Part shown: piece by piece, positions 26,908-35,538 of the stretch
Position numbering within the stretch: position 1 is the first letter of the stretch
Layout of the letters: every line of letters begins with the position of its first letter
Assembly (NCBI RefSeq): GCF_002021815.1
Contig: NZ_CP019952.1
Span: forward strand, 217,001 to 281,000
Source of the DNA: Pseudomonas parafulva
Lineage (GTDB): Bacteria > Pseudomonadota > Gammaproteobacteria > Pseudomonadales > Pseudomonadaceae
Length of the DNA stretch: 64,000 nt
Direction of reading: 5' to 3'
Made by a program: the position numbers and the translations under genes
The notes under the pieces: model-generated
Seen by the model: only the letters and a program-made list of their open reading frames with translations
The model's database searches: none
Told to the model about the DNA's origin: nothing

Positions 26908-27705
26908 TCACTCCCAACCGGCCTGGTAGAGCGTGCCATGAGCCTTGTCCAAGGCCGCACGTACAGCGGGCGAGTGCTGGTAAATGTCGACGAACTTGGC
27001 CAGGCGAGGGTCATCCTTGCTTTGTGGGCGAATGACGAACTGAATCACGTATTCCTTGTTCTCCAGGCCATCGAAAAGCAGGGCCGAGGTGGCGTCAAAA
27101 CTGTTGGCCAGCCGAATGTAGGCGGGGTAGCCCTGCACCAGGTCCGCGTCGTCATACGCCCGTACCAGCTGGACCGCTTCGACCTGAATGATCCTGAGCT
27201 TTTTCGGGTTGGCCGTGATGTCCTGTTCGGTGGCCTTGTAGCCCACACCCGGTTTGAGCGTGATCAAGCCAGCCTTGGCCAGCAATTGCAGGCCGCGTCC
27301 GCTGTTGATCGGGTCGTTGGCGATGGCGACGCTGGCACCTTCGGGCAGGTCGACGAAGCTTTTATAACGCTTGGAATACAGGCCCACGTTGTTGATGATG
27401 CCTGGGGCGTAGGGCACCAGATCGAAACCGGCAGCAGCCTTGGCGTTTTCCAGAAAGGGAATGTGCTGGAAGTAGTTCACGTCGATGTCGCCACTGTTGA
27501 GGCTGACATTGGGGGCTATCCAGTCGCTGAATTCGATCAGCTTCACCTCGAGCCCTTGCTTGTGCGCCTCTTCGACGGCGGCTTCCAGCGGGATGGCGAA
27601 GGCTGAGGTGGTGCCGACCTTAAGCGGCTCATCGGCCAGGGCTGCGCTGGAGAAGCCCAAGGCAATCGCGACGGCCGCAACGGGACGAAATAGTTTTTCA
27701 AGCAT
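26908..27705 (-). CDS. metQ: MetQ-type substrate-binding lipoprotein/periplasmic protein
   Basis: 265 residues from the ATG at 27705, with GGAG 9 bases upstream. Signal peptide of about 23 residues ending AALA; there is no Cys at the cleavage site, so it looks like a soluble periplasmic protein rather than a lipoprotein. The NlpA/MetQ fold is shown by [12 protein letters not shown] and the [20 protein letters not shown] segment. Its start overlaps the stop of the monooxygenase gene by 8 bases (ATGCTTGA), indicating translational coupling. Confidence 0.9.
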   Translation of the reverse strand: MLEKLFRPVAAVAIALGFSSAALADEPLKVGTTSAFAIPLEAAVEEAHKQGLEVKLIEFSDWIAPNVSLNSGDIDVNYFQHIPFLENAKAAAGFDLVPYAPGIINNVGLYSKRYKSFVDLPEGASVAIANDPINSGRGLQLLAKAGLITLKPGVGYKATEQDITANPKKLRIIQVEAVQLVRAYDDADLVQGYPAYIRLANSFDATSALLFDGLENKEYVIQFVIRPQSKDDPRLAKFVDIYQHSPAVRAALDKAHGTLYQAGWE

Positions 27706-29089
27706 GGTGCAAGGCTCCAGTCGAGGCGGGGGCAGGCGCAAAGCGGTAGGTCGAGCCAGGGTGATCGGCTGGCAAGTAGGGATGGTCGGTTGCGAACAGC
27801 TTTTCGCGCAGCGTGCCGCCGGCGTAGGCGGTCTTGTAGCGGCCGCGCGCCTGTAGCGGCGGAATCACCAGGTCGATGAAGTCCTCAAAGCTTTCCGGTG
27901 TGACGGTGCGGGTCAGGTTGAAGCCGTCCAGGCCGGTTTCGTCGGCCCATGCGATCAGCTCATCAGCCACCTGCTCGGGGTCGCCGACCAAGGTGACGTA
28001 GCGACCGCCCAAGGCGTGCTGTTGCAGCAGGCGGCGTCGGGTCCAGGCGTTTTCCTGCAGTTGGCGGGTGGCCGACTGGATGGCGTTGCCTTGGGTAAAG
28101 GCAATCGGCTCGTCCAGATCGAAGGCCGCAAAGTCGATGCCGGTGGAGGCGGCAAAGTGCGCGACGCCGGCTTCGGGGCTGGCATGGCGCAGGTATTCGG
28201 CGTGCTTGGCCAGGGCTTGTCGCTCGGTGGGCGCCACGATCACCGTAATGCCCATGAAAACCTTGACTGCCATTGGGTCGCGACCCGCAGCCCTGGCAGC
28301 GGCGCGCACCTTGTCCACCTGGGCGCGGGTTGAAGCCTTGTCCTGGCCGCTGATGAACACGCACTCGGCATGGTTGCCCGCAAACGTCAGGCCGCGCGGC
28401 GAGCTGCCAGCCTGGAACAGTACCGGCGTACGTTGTGGCGACGGCTCGCACAGATGATAGCCTTCGACATCGTAGAACTCTCCGTGGTGATGGACCTTGC
28501 GCACTTTGTCGGGGCGCGCGTAGATGCGTTGTCCGCGGTCAGCCAGCACGGCATCGTCGGCCCAGCTTCCCTCAAGCAGTTGGTACAGCACCTTGAGGTA
28601 TTCATCGGCCTGGTCGTAGCGACGGTCATGCTCAGGCTGCTGGGTCAGGCCCATGGCGCGCGCAGCGCTGTCCAGATACCCAGTGACGATGTTCCAGCCG
28701 ACTCGGCCATTGCTCAGGTGATCCAGGGTCGAGAGACGGCGTGCAAACAGATAAGGTGCTTCATACGTGAGGTTGGCCGTGAGGCCGAAACCGAGATTGC
28801 GGGTGACGGCGGCCATGGCAGACACCAGCAGCAGAGGGTCGTTGACCGGCAACTGGATGGATTCCTTTAACGTTACGTCCAGCGACTGGCCGTAGACATC
28901 GTAGGTGCCGACGATGTCGGCGATGAACAGACCGTCGAACAGGCCCCGTTCCAGCAGACGCGCCAAATCGGTCCAGTATTTGAGGGTCTTGTACTGGGTC
29001 GACGTATCGCGCGGGTGCGTCCACAGGCCATGGTTGATATGCCCCACGCAGTTCATATTGAAGGCATTGAGCAGGATCTGCCGGGCCAT
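27698..29089 (-). CDS. NtaA/SnaA/DszA-family FMNH2-dependent monooxygenase
   Basis: 463 residues of the bacterial luciferase-like superfamily. Characteristic segments include NAFNMNCVGHINHGLWTHP, LFIADIVGTYDVYG, NLGFGLTANLTYE, LSNGRVGWNIVTGYLDSAARAMG and GSSPRGLTFAGNHAECVF. These belong to the NtaA/SnaA/DszA subgroup, which oxidises organosulfur compounds or polyaminocarboxylates with reduced FMN from a separate reductase. The context (two SfnB genes upstream, MetQNI downstream) favours an organosulfur substrate. The start overlaps the upstream stop as TGATG. Confidence 0.88.
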   Translation of the reverse strand: MARQILLNAFNMNCVGHINHGLWTHPRDTSTQYKTLKYWTDLARLLERGLFDGLFIADIVGTYDVYGQSLDVTLKESIQLPVNDPLLLVSAMAAVTRNLGFGLTANLTYEAPYLFARRLSTLDHLSNGRVGWNIVTGYLDSAARAMGLTQQPEHDRRYDQADEYLKVLYQLLEGSWADDAVLADRGQRIYARPDKVRKVHHHGEFYDVEGYHLCEPSPQRTPVLFQAGSSPRGLTFAGNHAECVFISGQDKASTRAQVDKVRAAARAAGRDPMAVKVFMGITVIVAPTERQALAKHAEYLRHASPEAGVAHFAASTGIDFAAFDLDEPIAFTQGNAIQSATRQLQENAWTRRRLLQQHALGGRYVTLVGDPEQVADELIAWADETGLDGFNLTRTVTPESFEDFIDLVIPPLQARGRYKTAYAGGTLREKLFATDHPYLPADHPGSTYRFAPAPASTGALHHA

Positions 29090-30270
29090 CAGATGGTCCC
29101 CCGGCGCGGTGGGTTTTGCTCGTTGAGGTAGTAGTTGCCGATGGCGTGGTATTTCCAGCGCACCGGGTCGTGCAATGTGTGTACCCGGGCGTTGCGCCAG
29201 TGGCGGTCGAGATTGTGTTCGGCCAGCGTGGCCTGACTGCCACTGAGCTCGAACAACGTGGTGCCGGCGGACAGGGCTATTTCCGTGCTGATGGCCCGTG
29301 CCTCTGCTACGGCAATGGAGGCCGCGGCTACGGTTTCGGCCGTGCTGTCGTCACGCGCGCTGTCCAGGTAGTGGCCTGCGCGTTCGAGCAAGGCTTCGGC
29401 AGCGTGCAAGCGGATAGCCAGCTGCCCGAAGCTCTTGACGGTCAACGGATCGTCGCTCGCCTGGTCCACGCCTGAGTCCACCCATGGCCGGCTGCGGGTC
29501 CGCACGAAATGCAAGGCGTCCTCATAGGCTGCCCGGGCGATGCCGGTATCGATGGCGGCATGAAGAATCTGCGCCAGCGGGCCTACCGGGGTGGGGCGAT
29601 CGAACACGCTCTGGAACGGCACGACGTCCTGTGCGCTGACGGGGACGTTATCGAACACCACCGAACCGCTGCCGGTGGTGCGCTGGCCGAAGCCACTCCA
29701 GTCGTCGATCACCTGCAGGCCGGGGCTGTCGGCAGGCACGAATGCCAGGTGCTGGACGCCTTGGTCATCGACCACCGAGGTGGGTATGCGCTGGGCGTAT
29801 AGCGCGCCAGTGGCGTAGAACTTGCGACCATTGATGCGAAAGCCATCGCCTTCGCGGCTCAGGCGTGTGGTGCGCTCATTGGCTGTCTTGGTGCCCAGTT
29901 CTGCCAGGGCATTGCCGAACCGCCGGCCTGCCAGCACTTCGGCGTACAGACGCTGCTGCTGTTCGGGCGTGCCGTTTACCCGCAGCACTTCCAAGGCATA
30001 AAAATGGTTTTGCGGAATCTGCCCGAGCGAGCCGTCGGCCTGCGCGATGATGGCGATGACCTTGGCCAGGGTGACTTTGGATACGCCCGCCCCGCCGTAG
30101 GCCTTGGGTACGCTGATACCCCATAGGCCCGAGCGTGTGATCAGCGCCAGCTCAGGGTGTGGCAGACGCCGCTCACGGTCGCGCACCGCGCTGTCGGGGC
30201 GTAGCTGGCGGGCGATGTCCAAGGCAACGGCCAAGGCTTCGCCGTCGCTGGTAATGATGCGTGTGGTCAT
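29089..30270 (-). CDS. SfnB family sulfur-acquisition oxidoreductase, copy 1
   Basis: 393 residues, acyl-CoA dehydrogenase-like fold. SfnB family features are the N-terminal helical region, SVPKAYGGAGVS, SLGQIPQNHFYALE, the flavin-site region FYATGALYAQ, DDWSGFGQRTTGSGS, and the family C-terminus NLDRHWRNARVHTLHDPVRWKYH. These flavoproteins resemble DszC monooxygenases and are linked to use of dimethyl sulfone and similar compounds in P. putida. They use reduced flavin rather than acyl-CoA substrates. It directly abuts the DszA-like gene and follows its paralogue after 49 bases. Confidence 0.9.
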   Translation of the reverse strand: MTTRIITSDGEALAVALDIARQLRPDSAVRDRERRLPHPELALITRSGLWGISVPKAYGGAGVSKVTLAKVIAIIAQADGSLGQIPQNHFYALEVLRVNGTPEQQQRLYAEVLAGRRFGNALAELGTKTANERTTRLSREGDGFRINGRKFYATGALYAQRIPTSVVDDQGVQHLAFVPADSPGLQVIDDWSGFGQRTTGSGSVVFDNVPVSAQDVVPFQSVFDRPTPVGPLAQILHAAIDTGIARAAYEDALHFVRTRSRPWVDSGVDQASDDPLTVKSFGQLAIRLHAAEALLERAGHYLDSARDDSTAETVAAASIAVAEARAISTEIALSAGTTLFELSGSQATLAEHNLDRHWRNARVHTLHDPVRWKYHAIGNYYLNEQNPPRRGTI

Positions 30271-30319
30271 GGTGTGTCTCCGGTGCCCCGGACCGCGCAG
30301 CGGTCCTGCAGGCTACCCA

Positions 30320-31561
30320 TCAGATCCAGGAGTGCCGCGCGGGCAGGGTGCCGTTGAGGTGGTACGCGCCAACTGCGTGGTATTTCCAGCGCACCGGGTC
30401 GTGCAGGGTGTGCACGCGGGCGTTACGCCAGTGGCGGTCGAGGTTGAACTCGGCCAGGGTCGCGCGGCTGCCAGCCAGTTCGAACAGTTTCTCGCTGGCC
30501 TGCAGGGCAATCTCGGTGGTCAGTACCTTGGCCTCGGCCACCGCAATCGACGCACGGGCAGCCGACTCGGCATCCACCGGCGCTGCGTTGACCTCGTCCA
30601 GCACCTGCCCGGCCCGGCGCAGCAGCGCCTCGGCGGCATGCAGTTCAAGCTTCAGGCGGCCGATGTCGGCGATGACATAGAGGTCGTCGCTGGCGCGCTC
30701 TACCTGGGCTTCGACCCATGGGCGCGACTTTGTGCGCACGAAAGCAATGGCATCATCGATGGCGGCCTCGGCAATGCCGGCGTCGATGGCCGCCTGGATG
30801 AGCTGCGAGGCGGCGCCCTGGGTATTGGGTACCTCCCGCTGACGCCAGTTGTCGATAACCAGGTCTGCCTCTACCGGAACGTCATCGAGCAGTACTGTTC
30901 CGCTGGCCGTAGTGCGCTGACCAAACCCCGACCAATCGTCGACGATGCGTAACCCGGGGGTGCCGCGGCGCACGAAGGCCAGGCGCTGGCGACCTTCCTC
31001 GTCCAGCGCCTTGACCGCCACCCAGTGGGCGAACAACGCGCCGGTGGAGTAGAACTTCTCGCCACTGATGCGATAGCCGTCACCTGCGCGGTTGATCCGT
31101 GCCTTGAGGGTGAGGGTGTCCTTGGTTCCGCGCTCAGGGCCTGCATTGCCGATTCGCCAGCCGTCCAGCACGCTGCGAAACAGCACTGCCTGTTGCGCCG
31201 GCGTGGCTGTCAGGCGCAGCAGTTGCAGCATGCCGAACTGGTTCTGCGGGATCTGCCCCAGCGCAGGATCGGCAGCGCTGATCAGGCGGAACACTTCGGC
31301 CACGGTTTCGAACGACACATCAGGGCCGCCGTAGGCCTTCGGAACGCTGATGCTCCCCAGGCCACTGCGGGTAAACAATTCGATTTCGGCCCAGGGCAGT
31401 TCGCGTTGCTGATCCCGACGGGCAGCCTGTTCGCGCGCGACAGCGGCGACTTCACGTGCAGCTTGCAGCGCTTGGGCATCGCTGTGCAGAACCTTGGCTG
31501 GCAGCAAGGGCGGTGCACTGTCGAGCACGCTGCGGGAGGCAATAAGGGCTTGGCTGGACAT
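30320..31561 (-). CDS. SfnB family sulfur-acquisition oxidoreductase, copy 2
   Basis: 413 residues; the first gene of the operon. It shares with its downstream paralogue the segments SVPKAYGGPDVS, LGQIPQNQFG, DDWSGFGQRTTASG and a C-terminal block of about 35 near-identical residues (NLDRHWRNARVHTLHDPVRW). The N-terminus is about 20 residues longer. Presumed FMNH2-dependent oxygenase in sulfur starvation; having two copies suggests two substrates or successive steps. The divergence of the middle regions against a conserved 3' end suggests old duplication with possible local gene conversion. Confidence 0.9.
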   Translation of the reverse strand: MSSQALIASRSVLDSAPPLLPAKVLHSDAQALQAAREVAAVAREQAARRDQQRELPWAEIELFTRSGLGSISVPKAYGGPDVSFETVAEVFRLISAADPALGQIPQNQFGMLQLLRLTATPAQQAVLFRSVLDGWRIGNAGPERGTKDTLTLKARINRAGDGYRISGEKFYSTGALFAHWVAVKALDEEGRQRLAFVRRGTPGLRIVDDWSGFGQRTTASGTVLLDDVPVEADLVIDNWRQREVPNTQGAASQLIQAAIDAGIAEAAIDDAIAFVRTKSRPWVEAQVERASDDLYVIADIGRLKLELHAAEALLRRAGQVLDEVNAAPVDAESAARASIAVAEAKVLTTEIALQASEKLFELAGSRATLAEFNLDRHWRNARVHTLHDPVRWKYHAVGAYHLNGTLPARHSWI

Positions 31562-31846
31562 CAGTGCCGCTCCTTGACTGCACTCAATGCCCTGGCGTTC
31601 TGCACTGGGGTGATGGTGATCCTGACCATTGCTGACCTCACATGTGGGTTATGCCGCTACAGCTGATCGCGACAGACGTATGCTGGTCCGGTGGTCCGGT
31701 GTATATACCGTAAGGGTTTATAAAATATTTATGAACTAACGCTTTGGAATATATATAGAAGCGCGTCGCCTGCCCCCAGGCGACATGCATTCAGGCGTGA
31801 GCTGAGTGACGTACGGGCTACTACAGCGCGGGCTGGCTTTGCAGGC
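31562..31846. promoter_or_regulatory. Intergenic promoter region of the sfnB-dszA-metQNI operon
   Basis: 285 bases between the tcyN-like stop and the first sfnB gene, both on the minus strand. It contains an AT-rich stretch (31699-31758) with several TATA-like hexamers, rare in this GC-rich context and typical of CysB-type sulfur promoters. It also holds a perfect tandem repeat of TGGTCCGG at 31684-31699. No gene is seen here. Confidence 0.45.
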
Positions 31847-32605
31847 TTACTCAGAAGCAGCCGTGCCCAGAAACTTGCGCAGGAATTGCCGCGTTCGCTC
31901 CTGTTGCGGGGCCGCGAACAACGCCTTGGCCTCACCTTGCTCCACTACCACACCCTTGTCGAAGAAGATGACCCGGTTAGCCACGTCGCGAGCGAAGCTC
32001 ATTTCATGGGTAACGATGATCATGGTGCGTTTTTCTTCCGCCAGGCTGCGAATGGTCGCCAGGACTTCGCCTACCAGTTCCGGGTCCAGCGCCGAGGTGG
32101 GTTCATCGAACAGAATCACCTCCGGCTCCATGGCCAGGGCACGGGCAATGGCCACCCGTTGCTGCTGGCCCCCGGACAGGCGACGTGGATAGGCGTCTTC
32201 CTTGCCTGCCAGGCCCACCTTGGCCAATAGACGCCGGCCAAGGTCCACCGCTTGGTCGCGCGGTGTTTTCTTGACGATCACCGGCCCTTCGATGACGTTC
32301 TCCAAGGCCGTGCGGTGGGGAAACAGGTTGAAGTTCTGGAACACAAACCCAGCTTGTTGGCGCAGGCGACGTATGGCGCTGTGTTGCGGGCCGAGGGGGC
32401 GGTTGGCGTCGATGCTGATGGCGCCGATCTTGATTTGCCCGGCATCGGGCGTTTCCAGCAGGTTCAAGCACCGCAGGAAGGTGGTCTTGCCCGACCCGCT
32501 GGGGCCGATTATCGCTACCACTTCACCCGGCTGCACCGTCACATCGATGCCATCGAGCACGGTCTGGCCCTTGAAGCGTTTGGTCAGGCCTTTGACTTCG
32601 ATCAT
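31847..32605 (-). CDS. tcyN: Cystine-type amino-acid ABC transporter ATP-binding protein
   Basis: 252 residues, polar amino acid (PAAT) family ATPase. Walker A GPSGSGKT, signature LSGGQQQR and Walker B VILFDEPTSALD are intact. It is the last gene of a three-gene operon with permease and binding protein, two bases after the permease stop. The set corresponds to E. coli TcyJLN (FliY-YecS-YecC), which imports L-cystine and diaminopimelate; the epsC neighbour supports a cysteine connection. Confidence 0.88.
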   Translation of the reverse strand: MIEVKGLTKRFKGQTVLDGIDVTVQPGEVVAIIGPSGSGKTTFLRCLNLLETPDAGQIKIGAISIDANRPLGPQHSAIRRLRQQAGFVFQNFNLFPHRTALENVIEGPVIVKKTPRDQAVDLGRRLLAKVGLAGKEDAYPRRLSGGQQQRVAIARALAMEPEVILFDEPTSALDPELVGEVLATIRSLAEEKRTMIIVTHEMSFARDVANRVIFFDKGVVVEQGEAKALFAAPQQERTRQFLRKFLGTAASE

Positions 32606-32607
32606 GC

Positions 32608-33276
32608 TCAGTGCTCCTGGTCATGTTGGTTGACCCGCGCTTCCATGCGGTTCTGGAAGTAGGCCAGGATGCTGCACAGCACCCAGTAGACCACGGCCAC
32701 TGCCACGTACATGGTGAACACCTCGAACGTACGTGCTGTGATCAGCTGGGCCTGACGGAACAGTTCCGGCACCTGGATGGTGGCGGCCAGCGCGGTGTCC
32801 TTGACCAGCGAGATGAAGCTGTTACCCAACGGCGGCAACGCGGTGCGCAGCGCCTGGGGCAGTATCGCCCGGCGCATGGCTTGTACGCGGGTCATGCCGA
32901 TGCTGGCCGCTGCTTCCCACTGCCCACGGTCGATCGAAGAGATCGCGGCGCGCAGGATCTCGCAGATGTAGGCGGCCATGTTCAATGACAGCCCGATCAG
33001 CGAGGCGGGGATCGGGTCGAGCTCGATGCCGATCTGGGGCATGCCGAAGTAGATGACGAACAGCTGCACCAGCAGGGGCGTGCCTCGGAAGAACGATACG
33101 TATATCCGTGCCAGCCAGTTGAGCGGCAGCACTTTGGACAAACGCATCAACGCCAGGGCAAAGCCCAGCACCAATCCGAAAAACATGCCCCCTACGCTGA
33201 GCAGCACGGTGTAACCCGCACCCTTGAGCAGGAAGGGTGCGGAGTCGGCGACCAGTTGCAGGCTTTCAGCGATCAT
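32608..33276 (-). CDS. tcyL: Cystine-type amino-acid ABC transporter permease
   Basis: 222 residues of the His/Glu/Gln/Arg permease (HisM) type, with an N-terminal membrane helix after about 18 residues and an EAA motif (EAAASIGMTRVQAMRRAILPQALR). Its start overlaps the stop of the binding protein gene by four bases (ATGA). It pairs with the tcyN-like ATPase as a probable homodimeric permease. Confidence 0.88.
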   Translation of the reverse strand: MIAESLQLVADSAPFLLKGAGYTVLLSVGGMFFGLVLGFALALMRLSKVLPLNWLARIYVSFFRGTPLLVQLFVIYFGMPQIGIELDPIPASLIGLSLNMAAYICEILRAAISSIDRGQWEAAASIGMTRVQAMRRAILPQALRTALPPLGNSFISLVKDTALAATIQVPELFRQAQLITARTFEVFTMYVAVAVVYWVLCSILAYFQNRMEARVNQHDQEH

Positions 33277-34067
33277 CGGGTGACGTCAGCACCGAAGTAC
33301 TTTTCGGACAGCTTGGCCAGGGTCCCGTCCGCCTTGAGCTTGTCGATGGCCGTGTTGATGGCGGCCAGCAGTTCAGGTTCGCCCTTGCGCATGGCAACCC
33401 CGCTCTCCAGTCGCGAGAAGGCATCGCCCGCCAGTTGTGTGTCCTTGGCTTTCTGGGCGTATTCAAGCGCAGCCAGGCGGTCGATCAGGATGGCATCGAT
33501 GCGGCCATTGCGCAGGTCTGCAAACTTGCTGGGGTCGTCCTCATAGGTCCGCACTTCGGCCTTGGGCACATCCTGCTTGACCCATTGCTCGTAGTTGGTA
33601 CCCAAGCCTACACCGACTTTCTTGCCTGCCAGGTCCTGAGCGCCCTTGATGCCGAGCTGGTCAGCCTTCTTCTTCAGCACCAGCGCCTGGATACCCGAGA
33701 CGGTGTAGGGTTCGGAGAAATCGTATTTCTTCTTGCGCTCTTCGGAGATGGTGACCTGGTTGACGACGATGTCCAGCCGCTTGGACTCCAGCGCAGCCAG
33801 GATACCGTCCCATTTGGTCGGCTGGATCTTGGCCTTCACGCCCAGTTCCTTGGCCAGCAATTCGGACAGCTCGACTTCGAAGCCGGTCAGCTTGCCGTTT
33901 TCATCCTGGAAGCTGAACGGCGGGTAGGTGCCTTCGAGGCCGACGCTGATCACGCCTTTTTCCTGGATGGTCTTCAACTCTTCGCCGGCAAAGGCCTGGC
34001 CAAGCAGGCCCGTGCCCAGCAACAGGGCCAGGCTGGCATTGAGTAGCGGTTTGGCGAACTTCGACAT
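33273..34067 (-). CDS. tcyJ: Cystine-type substrate-binding protein
   Basis: 264 residues; signal peptide ending GQAFA before residue 29. SBP family 3 signature segments: GVISVGLEGTYPPFSFQDENGKLTGFEVEL, KWDGILAALESKRLDIVVNQVT and SEPYTVSGIQALV. These match FliY/TcyJ cystine-binding proteins well. First gene of the tcyJLN-type operon; the region upstream (34068-34342) is shared with the divergent epsC gene and is AT-rich, consistent with sulfur-responsive promoters on both sides. Confidence 0.9.
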   Translation of the reverse strand: MSKFAKPLLNASLALLLGTGLLGQAFAGEELKTIQEKGVISVGLEGTYPPFSFQDENGKLTGFEVELSELLAKELGVKAKIQPTKWDGILAALESKRLDIVVNQVTISEERKKKYDFSEPYTVSGIQALVLKKKADQLGIKGAQDLAGKKVGVGLGTNYEQWVKQDVPKAEVRTYEDDPSKFADLRNGRIDAILIDRLAALEYAQKAKDTQLAGDAFSRLESGVAMRKGEPELLAAINTAIDKLKADGTLAKLSEKYFGADVTR

Positions 34068-34342
34068 GTCTGAGCCCCGAGCGTGTTGTGAATGAAGTGA
34101 TGGCGACTATAGGGTTGGATGCGCAACGCAGGAAATAGTCAAAAATTATCGCACCTTGCCTATTTATGCGTTTGGAAATTGTCCATTGATCTTGAGGGTA
34201 GGCGAGGCCGGCATGGCTGTCATCGCCCTTGCCTTGCGATGCAGTGTAAAGAGGTAGAGATGAGGGCCTGGTCCACGGGCTTGCCCGTAGAATGACGGCA
34301 TCGACAATAGAACAGATAGCCTAAAAGGCAGGAGAACACACC

Positions 34343-35275
34343 GTGAGCGAACAACCCGCCTCCGGGCACTGGCAACTGCATGGGATCGTGGCCGGCTTGC
34401 GCGGTGCCCGTGAGCAATGGCGCACCCGCAATGGCCGCAGCAGCGGCGAGCAAGGTGGCCGGGAGCTGCCCTCGCGCGAAGCGGTACGACAGATCCTCGA
34501 ACAGCTCTGCGGCGCGTTGTTCCCCATGCGTCTCGGTCCGGTGGACCTGCGCGAGGAGAGCGAGGATTTTTATGTCGGCCATACCCTGGACGCCGCGCTC
34601 AATGCGTTGTTGGTGCAGGCACGCCTGGAACTGCGCTACGCCGCCCGGCAAGGCAAGGAGGACCTGGCGGGTGTCGATGCCCATGCCCTGAAGCTGATCC
34701 AGGGCTTTGCCGCGGCGCTGCCAGGCATGCGTGTGCTGCTCGATACCGACGTGCTGGCGGCCTATCACGGCGATCCGGCGGCGCGCAGTGTCGATGAGGT
34801 GTTGCTGTGCTATCCCGGCATCCTGGCGATCATCCACCACCGTCTGGCCCATCACCTGTACACGGCCGGGCTGCCATTGTTGGCACGGATCAGTTCGGAG
34901 CTGGCGCATTCGGCGACGGGTATCGATATTCATCCCGGGGCTCAGATCGGCCCAAGCTTCTTCATCGACCACGGTACCGGCGTGGTCATCGGCGAAACTG
35001 CGATCATCGGCGAGCGCGTGCGGATTTATCAGGCGGTGACCCTTGGCGCCAAGCGCTTCCCGAGCGATGAGTCCGGCACGTTGCACAAGGGCTTGGCCCG
35101 TCACCCGATCGTCGAGGACGACGTGGTGATCTATGCCGGCGCCACCGTGTTGGGGCGTATCACCATCGGGCAGGGTTCCACCATCGGTGGCAACGTGTGG
35201 TTGACGCGTAGCGTACCGCCGCACAGCAACATCACCCAGGCCAACCTGCAGCTCGATTGCCAGGACAAACAGTGA
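34343..35275 (+). CDS. epsC: Serine O-acetyltransferase, EpsC type
   Basis: 310 residues starting at a GTG (34343) with GGAG 8 bases upstream. It has a long N-terminal helical region (about 1-175) and a left-handed beta-helix of hexapeptide repeats (about 180-290) with the serine acetyltransferase pattern: GIDIHPGAQIG, FIDHGTGVVIGETAIIG, YQAVTLGAK and HPIVEDDVVIYAGATVLGRITIG. It acetylates serine with acetyl-CoA to give O-acetylserine, the carbon skeleton for cysteine, linking the sulfur genes around it to cysteine synthesis. Confidence 0.92.
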   Translation: MSEQPASGHWQLHGIVAGLRGAREQWRTRNGRSSGEQGGRELPSREAVRQILEQLCGALFPMRLGPVDLREESEDFYVGHTLDAALNALLVQARLELRYAARQGKEDLAGVDAHALKLIQGFAAALPGMRVLLDTDVLAAYHGDPAARSVDEVLLCYPGILAIIHHRLAHHLYTAGLPLLARISSELAHSATGIDIHPGAQIGPSFFIDHGTGVVIGETAIIGERVRIYQAVTLGAKRFPSDESGTLHKGLARHPIVEDDVVIYAGATVLGRITIGQGSTIGGNVWLTRSVPPHSNITQANLQLDCQDKQ

Positions 35276-35538
35276 TCCTAGGCGGTGCCTTGGGCAGGCA
35301 CCAGACCGTTACATGCACCTTCAGCCGGGGTAGCGCCAGGGCAAGTCAGGCTGGCCAAAGGGTGCTTCCAGGGCATTACCAATCGGCGCTTCAATTCGCA
35401 ATGAGGCTCAAACCATGTTTAACTTGAACGCTTGTTCAATTAAAAAAACGCTGGTCCGCTGCCGGTGTTCATCAGGAGGATTCCTTTGCTGAACCCGTTA
35501 ATTATGCGTCTTTCGTCCTTTGACGAGGTGCACACGCG

